A DNA stretch of 64,000 nucleotides. Source: Nitrospira sp. (GTDB taxonomy: Bacteria; Nitrospirota; Nitrospiria; Nitrospirales; Nitrospiraceae). The notes under the pieces are model-generated. The model searched no databases. It was not told where the DNA came from and saw only the letters and a list, made by a program, of their open reading frames with translations. The position numbers and the translations under genes are program-made. The stretch lies in NCBI GenBank assembly GCA_005116835.1, contig SWDM01000018.1:127485-191484 (forward strand). The letters are read 5' to 3'. Below are positions 53,982 through 61,486 of the stretch, one piece after another; the first letter of the stretch is position 1; every line of letters begins with the position of its first letter.

Positions 53982-55544
53982 ATGGCTCTGTCAACCAGCG
54001 TCCACGACCTCCGCACCCTCATTCGCTCTCATCATCCGTTGATTGTCATCGAGACAGTTGAGGAGGAGCGTGTACTGGCATTGCTGCAGTCGGTGGTCGC
54101 CCAAGAACGCATGCCGCTATTTGAGTGGTCTGTTACCAGAGGACTCACCAGGCACGGCGAGGGGCCGGCAATCAGTAAAATAACCGCCACGCCCCTGGCG
54201 GTCCTCCAGCATCTGCAAGGTCTGACCGTAGAGGCAATCTTCTGGCTCAAAGACATGACGCCGCACCTACAGGACTCAGCTGTAGCGAGGCAATTACGTG
54301 AAGTCAGCCACCACTTCGGCCGGTCCCGCACCACCTGCGTACTCACCGGCCATCCGATCGCCCTACCGCTCGATATCGAAAAGATTGCCGTCCATCTCGA
54401 GCTGCAACTGCCGGATCGGAACGAACTGCAAACCATGCTCAAAAACGTATTGGAATCTCTCGGCCCCAGAACATCGCTCCGTCGCCCACGATCGACTACA
54501 GTTGTTCAAAGTATTCTCAGCACCATCGACGATTCCACAGCGGCGAACCGCGGCCCCTCGGTCAACGAGCGCGAGACCATACTCTCCGCCTTGAAAGGGC
54601 TGACACTACACCAGGCCAGGCAAGTCATCACACAATGTGTCGTCGAAGACGGCGCCCTCTCCGCCAATGATGTGCAAAGAATTCTGAAGCGCAAGGTACA
54701 GGCCATTAAGGATGGCGGCCTGCTCGAATACTACCCGCTCGAAGACAACCGGTTCGAGTTAGGCGGATTCGCCAATCTGAAGTCCTGGTTGGAACGGGCA
54801 AAAGTCGGCTTTACCGCGGAAGCCAAGGCGCTCAACCTTACGCCCCCTCGCGGCATCATGTTGGTAGGGGTTCCGGGTTGCGGGAAATCGTTGGCTGCGA
54901 AGGCCATCGCAAAAGAATGGCAACTCCCGCTCTTAAAACTCGACGCAGGCCGGTTGTTCGATAAGTTCGTCGGCGAGTCGGAAAAGAACTTCCGCAAGGC
55001 GATCGAGACCGCTGAGTCGCTTTCTCCCATCGTCCTCTGGATCGATGAAATTGAAAAGGCCATGGCCGCGGGTGGCGGAAGCGGCGAGGCCGATGCAGGG
55101 TTGAGCCGGCGGCTATTCGGGGCGTTTCTCACCTGGCTTCAGGAAAAGAAACAGGAGGTCTTCGTCGTGGCCACGGCCAACAATCTTGCCTTGCTTCCCC
55201 CCGAACTCCTTCGGAAAGGCCGATTCGATGAAATATTTTTCGTGGACCTGCCGGACGACATCGAGCGGGAATCCATCTGGAAGATTCATCTGGGTCTTCG
55301 AAAGCAGGATGTGAAACAGTTCGATCTGATCAAGATCGTCAGCGCCAGCGACGGATTCAGCGGCTCGGAAATCGAACAGGCGGTGGTCGCAGCCCTCTAT
55401 CGCGCACTCCACCAAAAAACACCGCTGACGACCGATCTATTGATTGAAGAATTGACCGCCACTGTGCCACTTTCCGTCACACGGCGTGAAGACATCGATC
55501 AGCTTCGAGAGACAGCCCAGGGCAGATTTGTCAATGTACGGTAA
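53982..55544 (+). CDS. AAA+ ATPase of the Ycf46 type
   Basis: A 520-residue protein. N-terminal ~230 residues are a degenerate ATPase-like domain ([20 protein letters not shown] is the usual start of Ycf46-type proteins). The C-terminal AAA+ domain has Walker A GVPGCGKS (~301-308), Walker [12 protein letters not shown] (~346-356), sensor 1 VVATANN and arginine-finger region [15 protein letters not shown]. Ycf46 proteins occur in cyanobacteria and plastids and have been linked to inorganic carbon use; the role here is open. Overlaps the next gene. Confidence 0.88.
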   Translation: MALSTSVHDLRTLIRSHHPLIVIETVEEERVLALLQSVVAQERMPLFEWSVTRGLTRHGEGPAISKITATPLAVLQHLQGLTVEAIFWLKDMTPHLQDSAVARQLREVSHHFGRSRTTCVLTGHPIALPLDIEKIAVHLELQLPDRNELQTMLKNVLESLGPRTSLRRPRSTTVVQSILSTIDDSTAANRGPSVNERETILSALKGLTLHQARQVITQCVVEDGALSANDVQRILKRKVQAIKDGGLLEYYPLEDNRFELGGFANLKSWLERAKVGFTAEAKALNLTPPRGIMLVGVPGCGKSLAAKAIAKEWQLPLLKLDAGRLFDKFVGESEKNFRKAIETAESLSPIVLWIDEIEKAMAAGGGSGEADAGLSRRLFGAFLTWLQEKKQEVFVVATANNLALLPPELLRKGRFDEIFFVDLPDDIERESIWKIHLGLRKQDVKQFDLIKIVSASDGFSGSEIEQAVVAALYRALHQKTPLTTDLLIEELTATVPLSVTRREDIDQLRETAQGRFVNVR

Positions 55545-56217
55545 ACCGTTAAGAATCTTCTTCATCATGAGCACAATCGCCCTTGTGACGCTCGTGGGCT
55601 GCGCCACGCAACCGGCAGAACGTCCGCGCGCATCGATATCGAAAGCGCGCCCCTGTTGCGGGACCATCGAGCCGGCGCCAAGTCGAAGCGCAATCGTGAA
55701 GACGGCGGTAAAACTTGTGGGAGCCAAGACGGTTGAGAGCAACGGACGGCGCATCGCTTACGATTGCGCCGGGGTGACCCGTGCAGTGTTTCTCAGACAT
55801 GGAATCGACCTGTACGACAACAGCGAGAGCGATCCTGACGCAAATGGCGTCCGCTTGATCTACGCGCACATGCAGCAACAGGGTACCTTTCACCAGGGAC
55901 CGGTCGCACACCCAGGCGACCTCGTCTTCTTCGACAATACATGGGACTACAACGGGGATGGGCAGGTGAACGACCCTCTGACACATATCGGAATCGTCGA
56001 GCGACAGGAACAGGACGGGACCGTGGTCTTCATCAGCCGCGTGGCAGGCGCCGTCGAACGTTATCGCATGAATCTCAGCCTGCCCCACATCCACAAGACT
56101 GCCGAGGGGCGTGTGCTCAACGACTACATCAGGCGGAAAGGGGTCGGCGACCCAGCCAATGCCGACCATCTCACAGGAGAACTCTTCGCCACATTCGGAA
56201 CAAGGGTGGGACACTAA
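55534..56217 (+). CDS. NlpC/P60-type lipoprotein
   Basis: A 227-residue protein: lipobox LVGC (~Cys23), then a papain-like cell-wall peptidase domain with Cys in YDCAGVTRAV (~85), His in DPLTHIGIVE (~164), preceded by HPGDLVFFDNTWDYNGDG, where the Asp/Asn-rich loop could hold calcium. Would cut peptide stems in peptidoglycan. Start overlaps the ATPase end by 11 nt; its own stop overlaps the next ATG (TAATG), so three genes form a tight unit. Confidence 0.82.
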   Translation: MYGKPLRIFFIMSTIALVTLVGCATQPAERPRASISKARPCCGTIEPAPSRSAIVKTAVKLVGAKTVESNGRRIAYDCAGVTRAVFLRHGIDLYDNSESDPDANGVRLIYAHMQQQGTFHQGPVAHPGDLVFFDNTWDYNGDGQVNDPLTHIGIVERQEQDGTVVFISRVAGAVERYRMNLSLPHIHKTAEGRVLNDYIRRKGVGDPANADHLTGELFATFGTRVGH

Positions 56218-56639
56218 TGCGACGACAGAAGCCTCAATACCAGCGTCAACTTCGCCATCGACTGATAAATCTCCGCCAGGAACTCCAAACAGTGCACCTG
56301 ACGCTCCTTGCTACAGAACAGCACACCTACGAGCACATCTATGGGCGTATCGAAACGACAGAGCAGTTGCTTGAACTGATGTGGAAGGATCCTTGGTTCA
56401 CTTGGCTGCATCCCCTGTCGGACATGTTGGTCAGAATCGATTATCTGCTGAACGACGAGGCCTTCGATATCACGGATGAAAACGTCGAGCACCTGTTTGA
56501 AGAAGCCCGTCTCCTGCTGCACCCGTCGATCGAAGGTGACGGGTTCGAACGCGCCTACTACGAAGCCCTCCAGCGAGCCCCTGATGTGGTGCTCGCCCAC
56601 TTTCATCTCACGCGTACCTTGCTTACAGAAGCGGCGTAG
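56217..56639 (+). CDS. conserved unknown protein, tandem paralog 1
   Basis: A 140-residue soluble, mostly helical protein. It shares with the next gene DPWFTWLHPLS, VRID, and EGDGFERxYYEALQRxPDV, the ends of the proteins matching best. No membrane segment, Cys pair or known motif. Its ATG overlaps the stop of the peptidase lipoprotein. I do not recognise the family. Confidence 0.8.
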   Translation: MRRQKPQYQRQLRHRLINLRQELQTVHLTLLATEQHTYEHIYGRIETTEQLLELMWKDPWFTWLHPLSDMLVRIDYLLNDEAFDITDENVEHLFEEARLLLHPSIEGDGFERAYYEALQRAPDVVLAHFHLTRTLLTEAA

Positions 56640-56683
56640 CTCCATCCAACGCAAGCCCGGTTCGGCTGGTTCGGATGGTTGCT

Positions 56684-56753
56684 TTGGTTTGTTTTGTTTG
56701 TTTGGTTAATTTCGTCCAACCAATATCAACCAGACAAACCAAATAAACCAAAC
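56684..56753. repeat. GGTTTGTTT hairpin with 25-bp arms
   Basis: TTTGGTTTGTTTTGTTTG plus TTTGGTT faces AACCAGACAAACC plus AAATAAACCAAA; about three mismatches over 25 bp. It separates the two paralogs. Same family as 29577-29642. Confidence 0.7.
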
Positions 56754-56886
56754 AGACAGTCTTTTTGCAGTCAGCTACAGTACAAGGATAAATCTGCCGA
56801 TATTCACCCGGTAACAGGGATCGACCTCCTGGCTAAATTTTATTTACAGGGCCACTATTTTAAAAATAACCTGCTAGAATTATTTT

Positions 56887-57318
56887 ATGGCGTCCGTATC
56901 GCAGAAAAATTCAACCGGGAAATCCTCCCTCCTCCGCGAGAAGATTCTCGACATGCGGAGCAGCCTCCTGGGACTTCATAAGGCCCTCATCCTGGCAGAA
57001 CAAGTGACCTACGAGCGCATCAATGGCCGTGTCGAATCGACCAGCGAACTGCTGCAATTGGTATTGAACGATCCTTGGTTTACCTGGCTTCACCCCTTGT
57101 CTCAGCTGGTGGTTCGCATCGATGAAATCTTAGACGACGAGTCCGAGCTCTCGCTGGTTGAGGTCGAGCACTTTCTGATCGAGGCAAGATCTCTCATCCG
57201 TCCTTCGGAGGAAGGAGACGGTTTCGAACGGAGTTACTACGAAGCCCTGCAGAGGGAACCGGACGTCATTTTCGCCCACGTTGAAGTTAAAAAACTCCTG
57301 ACCAAGATCGCCGCATAA
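56887..57318 (+). CDS. conserved unknown protein, tandem paralog 2
   Basis: A 143-residue helical protein clearly homologous to the previous one: DPWFTWLHPLS at ~59-69, then VVRIDEILDDESELS, VEHFLIEAR, EGDGFERSYYEALQREPDV. The first 20 residues differ and are basic/Ser-rich. It is separated from its sibling by a repeat element, so the copies may be expressed separately. Function unknown. Confidence 0.8.
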   Translation: MASVSQKNSTGKSSLLREKILDMRSSLLGLHKALILAEQVTYERINGRVESTSELLQLVLNDPWFTWLHPLSQLVVRIDEILDDESELSLVEVEHFLIEARSLIRPSEEGDGFERSYYEALQREPDVIFAHVEVKKLLTKIAA

Positions 57319-57359
57319 TCCCCCGCGTATTCCGTTTGCGCTTCAGCCCCACATCCCCA

Positions 57360-57572
57360 GCAGTATGCTCAAACTGGCCATTCAGCAATCCGTGAAACGT
57401 TAATCGTTAGACGTGAAAGGTTTCAGGAGAAGATCTCTCTGAGATTCTACGTGTTACGTTTCACGTCTTACCTTTTACGTCCCTTGGGAGTGATGCGAGC
57501 ACGACGCATGGGGGAAGGCGCGCTCAGCGCGCCTGGGGGCGGGTAAGAAAAGCGACTTCTTCAGCATCCTGC
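57360..57572. repeat. nested repeat block filling the spacer before the PilZ gene
   Basis: Outer CAGTATGCTCAAACTGG and CTTCTTCAGCATCCTGC are decayed arms of the GATGCTGAAAAAGTC family. Inside are GTGAAACGTTAATCGTTAG and ACGTGAAAGG facing TTACGTTTCACGTCTTACC, and a perfect GGCGCGC-TCA-GCGCGCC stem (57517-57533). No gene in 57319-57642. Confidence 0.65.
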
Positions 57573-57642
57573 CAATCAAAGAATCAAGTTTTTCTTGCCT
57601 GTACCGATACTTACCGTAGACTCATCTACGGAGATTATAACG

Positions 57643-58008
57643 ATGCAGCCACGCTGTCGCCCGCGAGTGACCGTCGGGTACCCTGCAAGTATCCAAAGCG
57701 ATACCGGAACCGGAGAAGGTGTCTTACTCGACCTTTCCTCCACTGGCTGCCGATTGCGCAGCAACATCATACTAAGTGCGGGGGCCTATCTGGCGCTGCG
57801 AATCGATGTTGCACAGGAACCAGCCCCCCTGGCAGTAGAAGTCTCGGTGGTTCGCTGGTGCAAAGACGGGAACTTCGGAGTGGAATTTCTTCGATACAGT
57901 CAGGGAGACCGTGAACGAGTCACAAATCTTGTCGCGACCTTGCCATCGACAGGAATACCCGCCCAGCCTGCTTACGCAGTATCGACGCTCACCGCCGTTG
58001 CCTCGTGA
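57643..58008 (+). CDS. PilZ-domain protein
   Basis: A 121-residue single-domain protein. The c-di-GMP-binding pattern is visible as RPRVTVGYP (usual RxxxR, here R4/R6 plus the Pro) and LDLSSTGCRL (D/NxSxxG, ~36-45), followed by the beta-barrel ending VEFLRYSQGDRERV. The second Arg of RxxxR appears replaced (Gly), so nucleotide binding is uncertain. CGGAG lies 10 nt before the ATG; an upstream in-frame ATG at 57595 lacks a ribosome binding site. Confidence 0.8.
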   Translation: MQPRCRPRVTVGYPASIQSDTGTGEGVLLDLSSTGCRLRSNIILSAGAYLALRIDVAQEPAPLAVEVSVVRWCKDGNFGVEFLRYSQGDRERVTNLVATLPSTGIPAQPAYAVSTLTAVAS

Positions 58009-58031
58009 AACGTAAAGCGTGAAACGTGGAA
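58005..58031. repeat. GTGAAACG word repeat
   Basis: CGTGAAACGTAAAGCGTGAA and ACGTGG, three copies of the word, overlapping the PilZ stop codon. Confidence 0.6.
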
Positions 58032-58116
58032 TGCCCCGATTCGACATCCGATATTCAGATCTCGACGCATCCGAATGGTTTTCGCGTACTCTTCCTCACC
58101 CTCCCAGAAACACGAA

Positions 58117-58142
58117 ACGGCCGGCCTATAGGGACCGACCGT
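58117..58142. terminator. hairpin between convergent genes
   Basis: ACGGCCGGCC and GGGACCGACCGT form a stem around TATA; on the minus strand it is followed by TTTCGTGTTTCT. Could end transcription from the minus-strand His-rich gene, and from the PilZ side. Confidence 0.45.
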
Positions 58143-58180
58143 CTCATGTGGATTGACTGCTGTTCGCGTAACGTTATCGG

Positions 58181-58585
58181 TTAGTTCTTCTCTTGCTTAT
58201 CGCCGTCTTCGTGCTCATCCTTGTCCCCGTGCTTCTCCCGATCTTTGTGCTTCCCGCGATCACCGTGTTTCCCGCCATCCTCATGCTTGTCCCGATGCTT
58301 GCCCCGGCCCTTATGCTCACCATCTTTCCGGTGCTCTCCGCTCTTGCCTCTCTCGCGATGCTCTTTTTTCATCTTGCCATGCTTCTCTTTATGTCCTTCG
58401 CCCTTGGGTGCTTCCATCGATGGAGCAGGAGCAGTTGCCGGAGCCGGAGCCGGGACCTGAGAGGCCGGTGCTGCCGGTGGGGCTGTCGGAACCGGAGCCG
58501 GAGCCGATTCCGGCACTTGGGCCAAGACACTGGTAAAGGCATACAACACGGCCGCAGCCGTCAAAGAAGCCACTGTTCTGGTCAT
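58181..58585 (-). CDS. exported His/Lys/Glu-rich low-complexity protein
   Basis: A 134-residue protein with a signal peptide (LTAAAVLYAFTSVLA-QV), an Ala/Pro-rich stretch (~24-58), and a C-terminal ~75 residues made almost only of His, Lys, Glu, Asp, Gly and Arg (e.g. GKHGDRGKHKDREKHGDKDE). Some 13 His suggest metal binding in the periplasm, but disorder-type charged linkers look similar. GGGAGGA 6 nt upstream fixes the ATG at 58585. Confidence 0.7.
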   Translation of the reverse strand: MTRTVASLTAAAVLYAFTSVLAQVPESAPAPVPTAPPAAPASQVPAPAPATAPAPSMEAPKGEGHKEKHGKMKKEHRERGKSGEHRKDGEHKGRGKHRDKHEDGGKHGDRGKHKDREKHGDKDEHEDGDKQEKN

Positions 58586-58789
58586 GCAAATCCTCCCTGG
58601 GTTAAGCTCGAGTGATGAGGTGGCACCCACCCCTGCCCTCACCTACGCAAGGCCGATGCCACAGTGAGGGGATAAAAGTTCCTGCGTGTTTAAGAAAACT
58701 GAGGTTACTGACCCGCGGTTCGATAGGTCTGCACAAGTGCTGAGGCGTGATGGGGACAAACCAGCCAGACTGCCTCACCTGCGATCTGG

Positions 58790-59221
58790 CTATAACCGCC
58801 CTTCGTCGAGCTCGATCACATCGGCCCAGACAGAGACCGGAGGGAGAGACGTGACCGGCACCCCGCGCTTCGTCGCCACTTCTTGTAACCGTCCCTGAAA
58901 CCGTTGCCGCGCCGCATCGTCTTTGGGGCCGGAAGTAAGCAGGCCTTGAGACCATTGCGCGATTTCTTGGTCAGACGGTTTTCGACTATTGGCCTTCACC
59001 CAAGCTAACAAGTCTTCATCCGTTCCGCCGGCCAACACCCGCTGCTCGAAGGCCTTCGGATCGATCTGGAGAAAATCGACCAGGTACTTATCAAACCCGA
59101 CCGTGATGTAGTTGTAGTCCTGAATCTTGCCTGCATGCCGCAGACGAATCTTATCGATAAACCTCCCGATGTGGGCGATCCCACCGAGGAGGGCTTTAGG
59201 GCTCCGTGGATAATTCATCAT
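58790..59221 (-). CDS. DUF5069 protein
   Basis: A 143-residue soluble protein starting MMNYPRSPKALLGGIAHIGRF, the conserved start of DUF5069 proteins; DYNYITVGFDKYLVDFLQID and DEDLLAWVKANSRKPSDQEI follow the same family. GGAG 9 nt upstream of the ATG at 59221. Function of the family is not known to me. The codons upstream of 59221 are open but belong to the spacer after the antitoxin. Confidence 0.8.
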   Translation of the reverse strand: MMNYPRSPKALLGGIAHIGRFIDKIRLRHAGKIQDYNYITVGFDKYLVDFLQIDPKAFEQRVLAGGTDEDLLAWVKANSRKPSDQEIAQWSQGLLTSGPKDDAARQRFQGRLQEVATKRGVPVTSLPPVSVWADVIELDEGRL

Positions 59222-59256
59222 CTTAGCTTTCTCCAGACAATTATCGTATTTGATCT

Positions 59257-59460
59257 TCAGGCCTTGCCCGCAGAAACGGTCTTTGTCGCCTTTCGCTTCC
59301 ACGCACCAAAGCGTTTCTCGGCCTCCGCGATCCACGCTTCATCTACGGCTGTAAGCGGTTCGTGCTTCATCTGTACAAGCAGTCGCTCGGCCAACCGTTC
59401 GCGCTCCGTTGCGGGTAACTTCCGCGCCTGTTTCTCGAGAGCCAACGCTCGTGCAGTCAT
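59257..59460 (-). CDS. orphan addiction-module antitoxin
   Basis: A 67-residue helical protein, ALALEKQARKLPATERERLA then ERLLVQM and AVDEAWIAEAEKRFGAWKR, the pattern of the putative addiction module component family (TIGR02574) that normally precedes a RelE/ParE toxin. Start at the ATG 59460 by family length. No toxin gene follows: the next gene is DUF5069 36 bp away. It may be a surviving antitoxin of a lost pair. Confidence 0.7.
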   Translation of the reverse strand: MTARALALEKQARKLPATERERLAERLLVQMKHEPLTAVDEAWIAEAEKRFGAWKRKATKTVSAGKA

Positions 59461-59603
59461 CGCCTTCCTCTCGGTAGGGGAACCTACAGCCTCGGACGAA
59501 AACTCTACAAGGTTTAACCAGTCGTTGCAACGGAAGGACAACCTCCCGTTTATCTATGGTTATGACCCCACTCGGACTCTCCCTTTGTAAAACATTTTCA
59601 ACC

Positions 59604-59653
59604 GCTGGCATGCTGCCGCGCGACCTCACCGGAAGAACGGGAATCCACCGAGG
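59604..59653 (+). repeat. 50-bp repeat, copy 1
   Basis: Matches the copy at 60426-60475 in opposite orientation at 44 of 50 positions; contains GACCTCACCGGAA and CCACCGAGG. This copy is embedded in a larger palindrome, GCTGCCGCG (59612-59620)/CGCGGCAGC (59663-59671) with inner CCTCACC/GGTGAGG. Confidence 0.75.
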
Positions 59654-59761
59654 TGAGGCCAACGCGGCAGCAGGCCCTTGCTCGGAGAGGATGTAGATGG
59701 GCAGAGAAAGCGAATTAGGCTAGAAAAGACTCCCGGTACATTCTCTGTCTCCAAGGTATCG

Positions 59762-59998
59762 TTAACTTGCCCTCTTCATTTCCTCCTTCAATCGCTCGGC
59801 AATCCACATCTTGATAACCGATTGCCTCGTTACCCCAAGACGGCTTGCCTGGGCATCCAGCGACTCGATGATCCAATTGGGAAAATCGACGTTCACGCGC
59901 CTCTGTTCATGCCCAGGGCGACGGGCGTTTGAAAGGACAAGATGAGGTGTGACGTCCTTCCTCTCATCGAACATCTTTTCGAGAACCTTCGCTTTCAT
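59762..59998 (-). CDS. brnA: BrnA-type ribbon-helix-helix antitoxin
   Basis: A 78-residue protein: N-terminal toxin-binding part and a C-terminal RHH domain (~33-75, RRVNVDFPNWIIESLDAQAS then LGVTRQSVIKMWIAERL), the order found in BrnA. It begins inside the end of the upstream brnT reading frame, as in intact BrnTA operons. It should bind operator DNA and neutralise BrnT; its toxin partner is frameshifted here. Confidence 0.85.
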   Translation of the reverse strand: MKAKVLEKMFDERKDVTPHLVLSNARRPGHEQRRVNVDFPNWIIESLDAQASRLGVTRQSVIKMWIAERLKEEMKRAS

Positions 59999-60250
59999 AG
60001 TACAGTTCCCTCTCTGGCTCTCTGGCTCTTCGGACTGAAATCAACCGAATGCGGCCCTTCCGATAGGTAATAAAGGCCGACCATAGCTTTTGACTAAGGG
60101 CTGCAATGAGAACGTATCGAGGTTTGTCTTCTGTTCTCGCTGTGATTTCGAGCCGGCCTCATCCTCCCACAGTTGTTGCGCCTCCAGAAAATCGATTCCA
60201 TGTTTTTCAAGGTTTGCCTTGCTCTTCGAAGTATCAAACTCGAAATTCAT
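59964..60250 (-). pseudogene. brnT: brnT toxin gene with a frameshift
   Basis: The first frame gives MNFEFDTSKSKANLEKHGID and FLEAQQLWEDEAG, a normal BrnT N-terminus. At about 60148 the homology moves to another frame: LEITARTEDKPRYVLIAALS, then FITYRKGRIRLISVRRARE and YYESEG, ending at 59964 inside brnA. One missing base in GCCGGCTCG accounts for it. As written, the first frame ends in an unrelated tail at 60041. BrnT is a RelE-like ribonuclease; here it is probably inactive unless the shift is a sequencing error or is recoded. Confidence 0.8.
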
Positions 60251-60543
60251 CTTGGTATGGAAATTATACCGGCATGGATCCCTCTGTCAATCAAGGAAGG
60301 ATTCGATCGCCCGGACGCGCCTGCCAGCTGCAGTTGCTCGGCCTCTCGGGGCTCCACGCGCCCGTCTCGCTTGGCGTCTTCACAGTTTCGTAACGAGCCT
60401 CCATGAATCATGTGCGCCAGCCGCGCCTCGGTGGGTTCCCGTTTTTCCGGTGAGGTCTCACGGCAGCTTGTCAGCGCTCGGAGCAATCAAGATCCTTGAA
60501 CTCTATTCTTTGCCTGGTGCCAATCTTATATACACATTTGAGG
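60251..60543. other. brnTA upstream region with 50-bp repeat, copy 2
   Basis: No credible gene. Holds the brnTA promoter and, at 60426-60475, the inverted second copy of the 50-bp repeat found at 59604. The two copies bracket brnTA. Confidence 0.6.
60263..60290 (-). promoter_or_regulatory. consensus sigma-70 promoter of brnTA
   Basis: On the minus strand TTGACA (60285-60290) and TATAAT (60263-60268) are both perfect and 16 bp apart; the -10 box ends 12 bp before the brnT ATG, so the leader is very short. Confidence 0.8.
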
Positions 60544-60601
60544 GTTTCACGCTTGAGTTCAGTAGCTGCCATTGGCAGTCGGCTGGAACGAATGGTTAAT
60601 C
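60544..60601 (-). repeat. attC site after the UDG gene
   Basis: Read on the minus strand: TTAACCATTCGTTCCAGCCG, ACTGCCAATGGCAG, CTACTGAACTCAAGCGT. This follows the classic aadA-type attC (AAC-ATTCGTTCAAGCCGAC ... AACTCAAGCGTTAG) over both arms; the last core is GTGAAAC instead of GTTRRRY. It overlaps the UDG stop codon. Confidence 0.75.
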
Positions 60602-61183
60602 GTCCTGTGCGAGTACCTCCGATACTCGGGTTCGCAGGGCAGGAATAAGTTCTTTCTTGAACCAAGGATTGCGCTTCAGCCACAGATTATTGCGTGGGCT
60701 TGGATGGGGCAAGGGAACTGTATGGGGCCAGTGTTTCCTCCATGCCTGAACGGCCTCGGTAACAGATGGAGCTTCGTTCGGAAGGTGGTACGCCTGCGCG
60801 TACTGCCCGATCACGAGCGTAAGGTTGACCTTCTTCAGGCGCGACAGCAACGCCGCTCTCCATGCAGGCGCGCATTCTGGCCGTGGAGGTAGATCTCCAG
60901 ACTTGCCCGTTCCGGGGAAGCAGAACCCCATGGGGAGAATGGCAACTTGCTTGGCATCGTAGAAAACTTCGCGGGAAATACCCAACCACTCGCGTAGTCT
61001 GTCCCCACTTGCATCGTTGAAGGGGACGCCCGTTTCGTGAACCTTTCTGCCAGGTGCTTGACCCACGATCAGGATGCGGGCTGACGGATGCACCTGAACG
61101 ATTGGACGTGGCCCCAGTGGCAGGTGCTCAGCACAAAGCACACAAGCACGGACTTCAGTGAGCAATGATGCGAGGGAGATCAT
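60596..61183 (-). CDS. uracil-DNA glycosylase family protein
   Basis: A 195-residue UDG-superfamily protein. GQAPGRKVHETGVPFNDASG (~41-60) is the uracil/active-site loop and LPHPSPRN (~163-170) the DNA-insertion loop; ACVLCAEHLPLGPRP at ~13-27 has a CxxC. It matches the cassette-associated and proteobacterial group annotated as UDG family proteins of unproven substrate. It is followed immediately by an attC, so it is an integron cassette gene. Confidence 0.85.
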   Translation of the reverse strand: MISLASLLTEVRACVLCAEHLPLGPRPIVQVHPSARILIVGQAPGRKVHETGVPFNDASGDRLREWLGISREVFYDAKQVAILPMGFCFPGTGKSGDLPPRPECAPAWRAALLSRLKKVNLTLVIGQYAQAYHLPNEAPSVTEAVQAWRKHWPHTVPLPHPSPRNNLWLKRNPWFKKELIPALRTRVSEVLAQDD

Positions 61184-61201
61184 TCGAGGCGATCCTGACG
61201 G

Positions 61202-61297
61202 CTAGCGGCCACGCGGAGCACGCGACGTTCCTGCAGCGGAGATCCCTTCAGCAACCTCATGCACATTCGTCCCGGACTGCATGTTTGTAATGGTCAT
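61202..61297 (-). pseudogene. 5' fragment of an MBL-fold hydrolase gene
   Basis: AAGGAGAGTCTG precedes ATG and MTITNMQSGTNVHEVAEGIS, the usual N-terminus of a group of MBL-fold hydrolases, then 11 unrelated residues (AAGTSRAPRGR) and a stop. Only the first ~20 codons of the hydrolase survive, 18 bp upstream of the UDG gene. Could also be expressed as a 31-residue leader peptide. Confidence 0.6.
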
Positions 61298-61347
61298 CAG
61301 ACTCTCCTTGCCGTGGATTGAGTGATAGTGGCATTCACGTGCATATC

Positions 61348-61424
61348 ACCCAACGCTAAAGCTCACCGCCGGGTTTTCCGGAGCGAAGCGGAGGCAGACC
61401 GTCAGGTGAAAAACCTTATTGGGC
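61348..61424 (-). repeat. attC site after the first cupin gene
   Basis: Outer cores ACCCAAC (61348-61354) and ATTGGGC (61418-61424), inner arms TCACC/GGTGA and a CCGGAGCGAAGCGG tip. 77 bp; lies 62 bp beyond the cupin stop. Confidence 0.7.
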
Positions 61425-61486
61425 GCTTATAGCAGAAGACAAGCCGTATTTGCATGACACAAACAAAATTGTTGTGTCGCACCTGT

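Noticed and set aside
57391-57480. Repeated words considered as a CRISPR array
   Set aside because: Repeats are 7-8 bp, unevenly spaced and partly inverted; no 25-40 bp repeat/spacer pattern and no cas genes in the window.
58193-58615. 140-residue hydrophobic open frame on the plus strand
   Set aside because: It is the complement of the Lys/His-rich gene; the minus frame has a signal peptide and a strong ribosome binding site.
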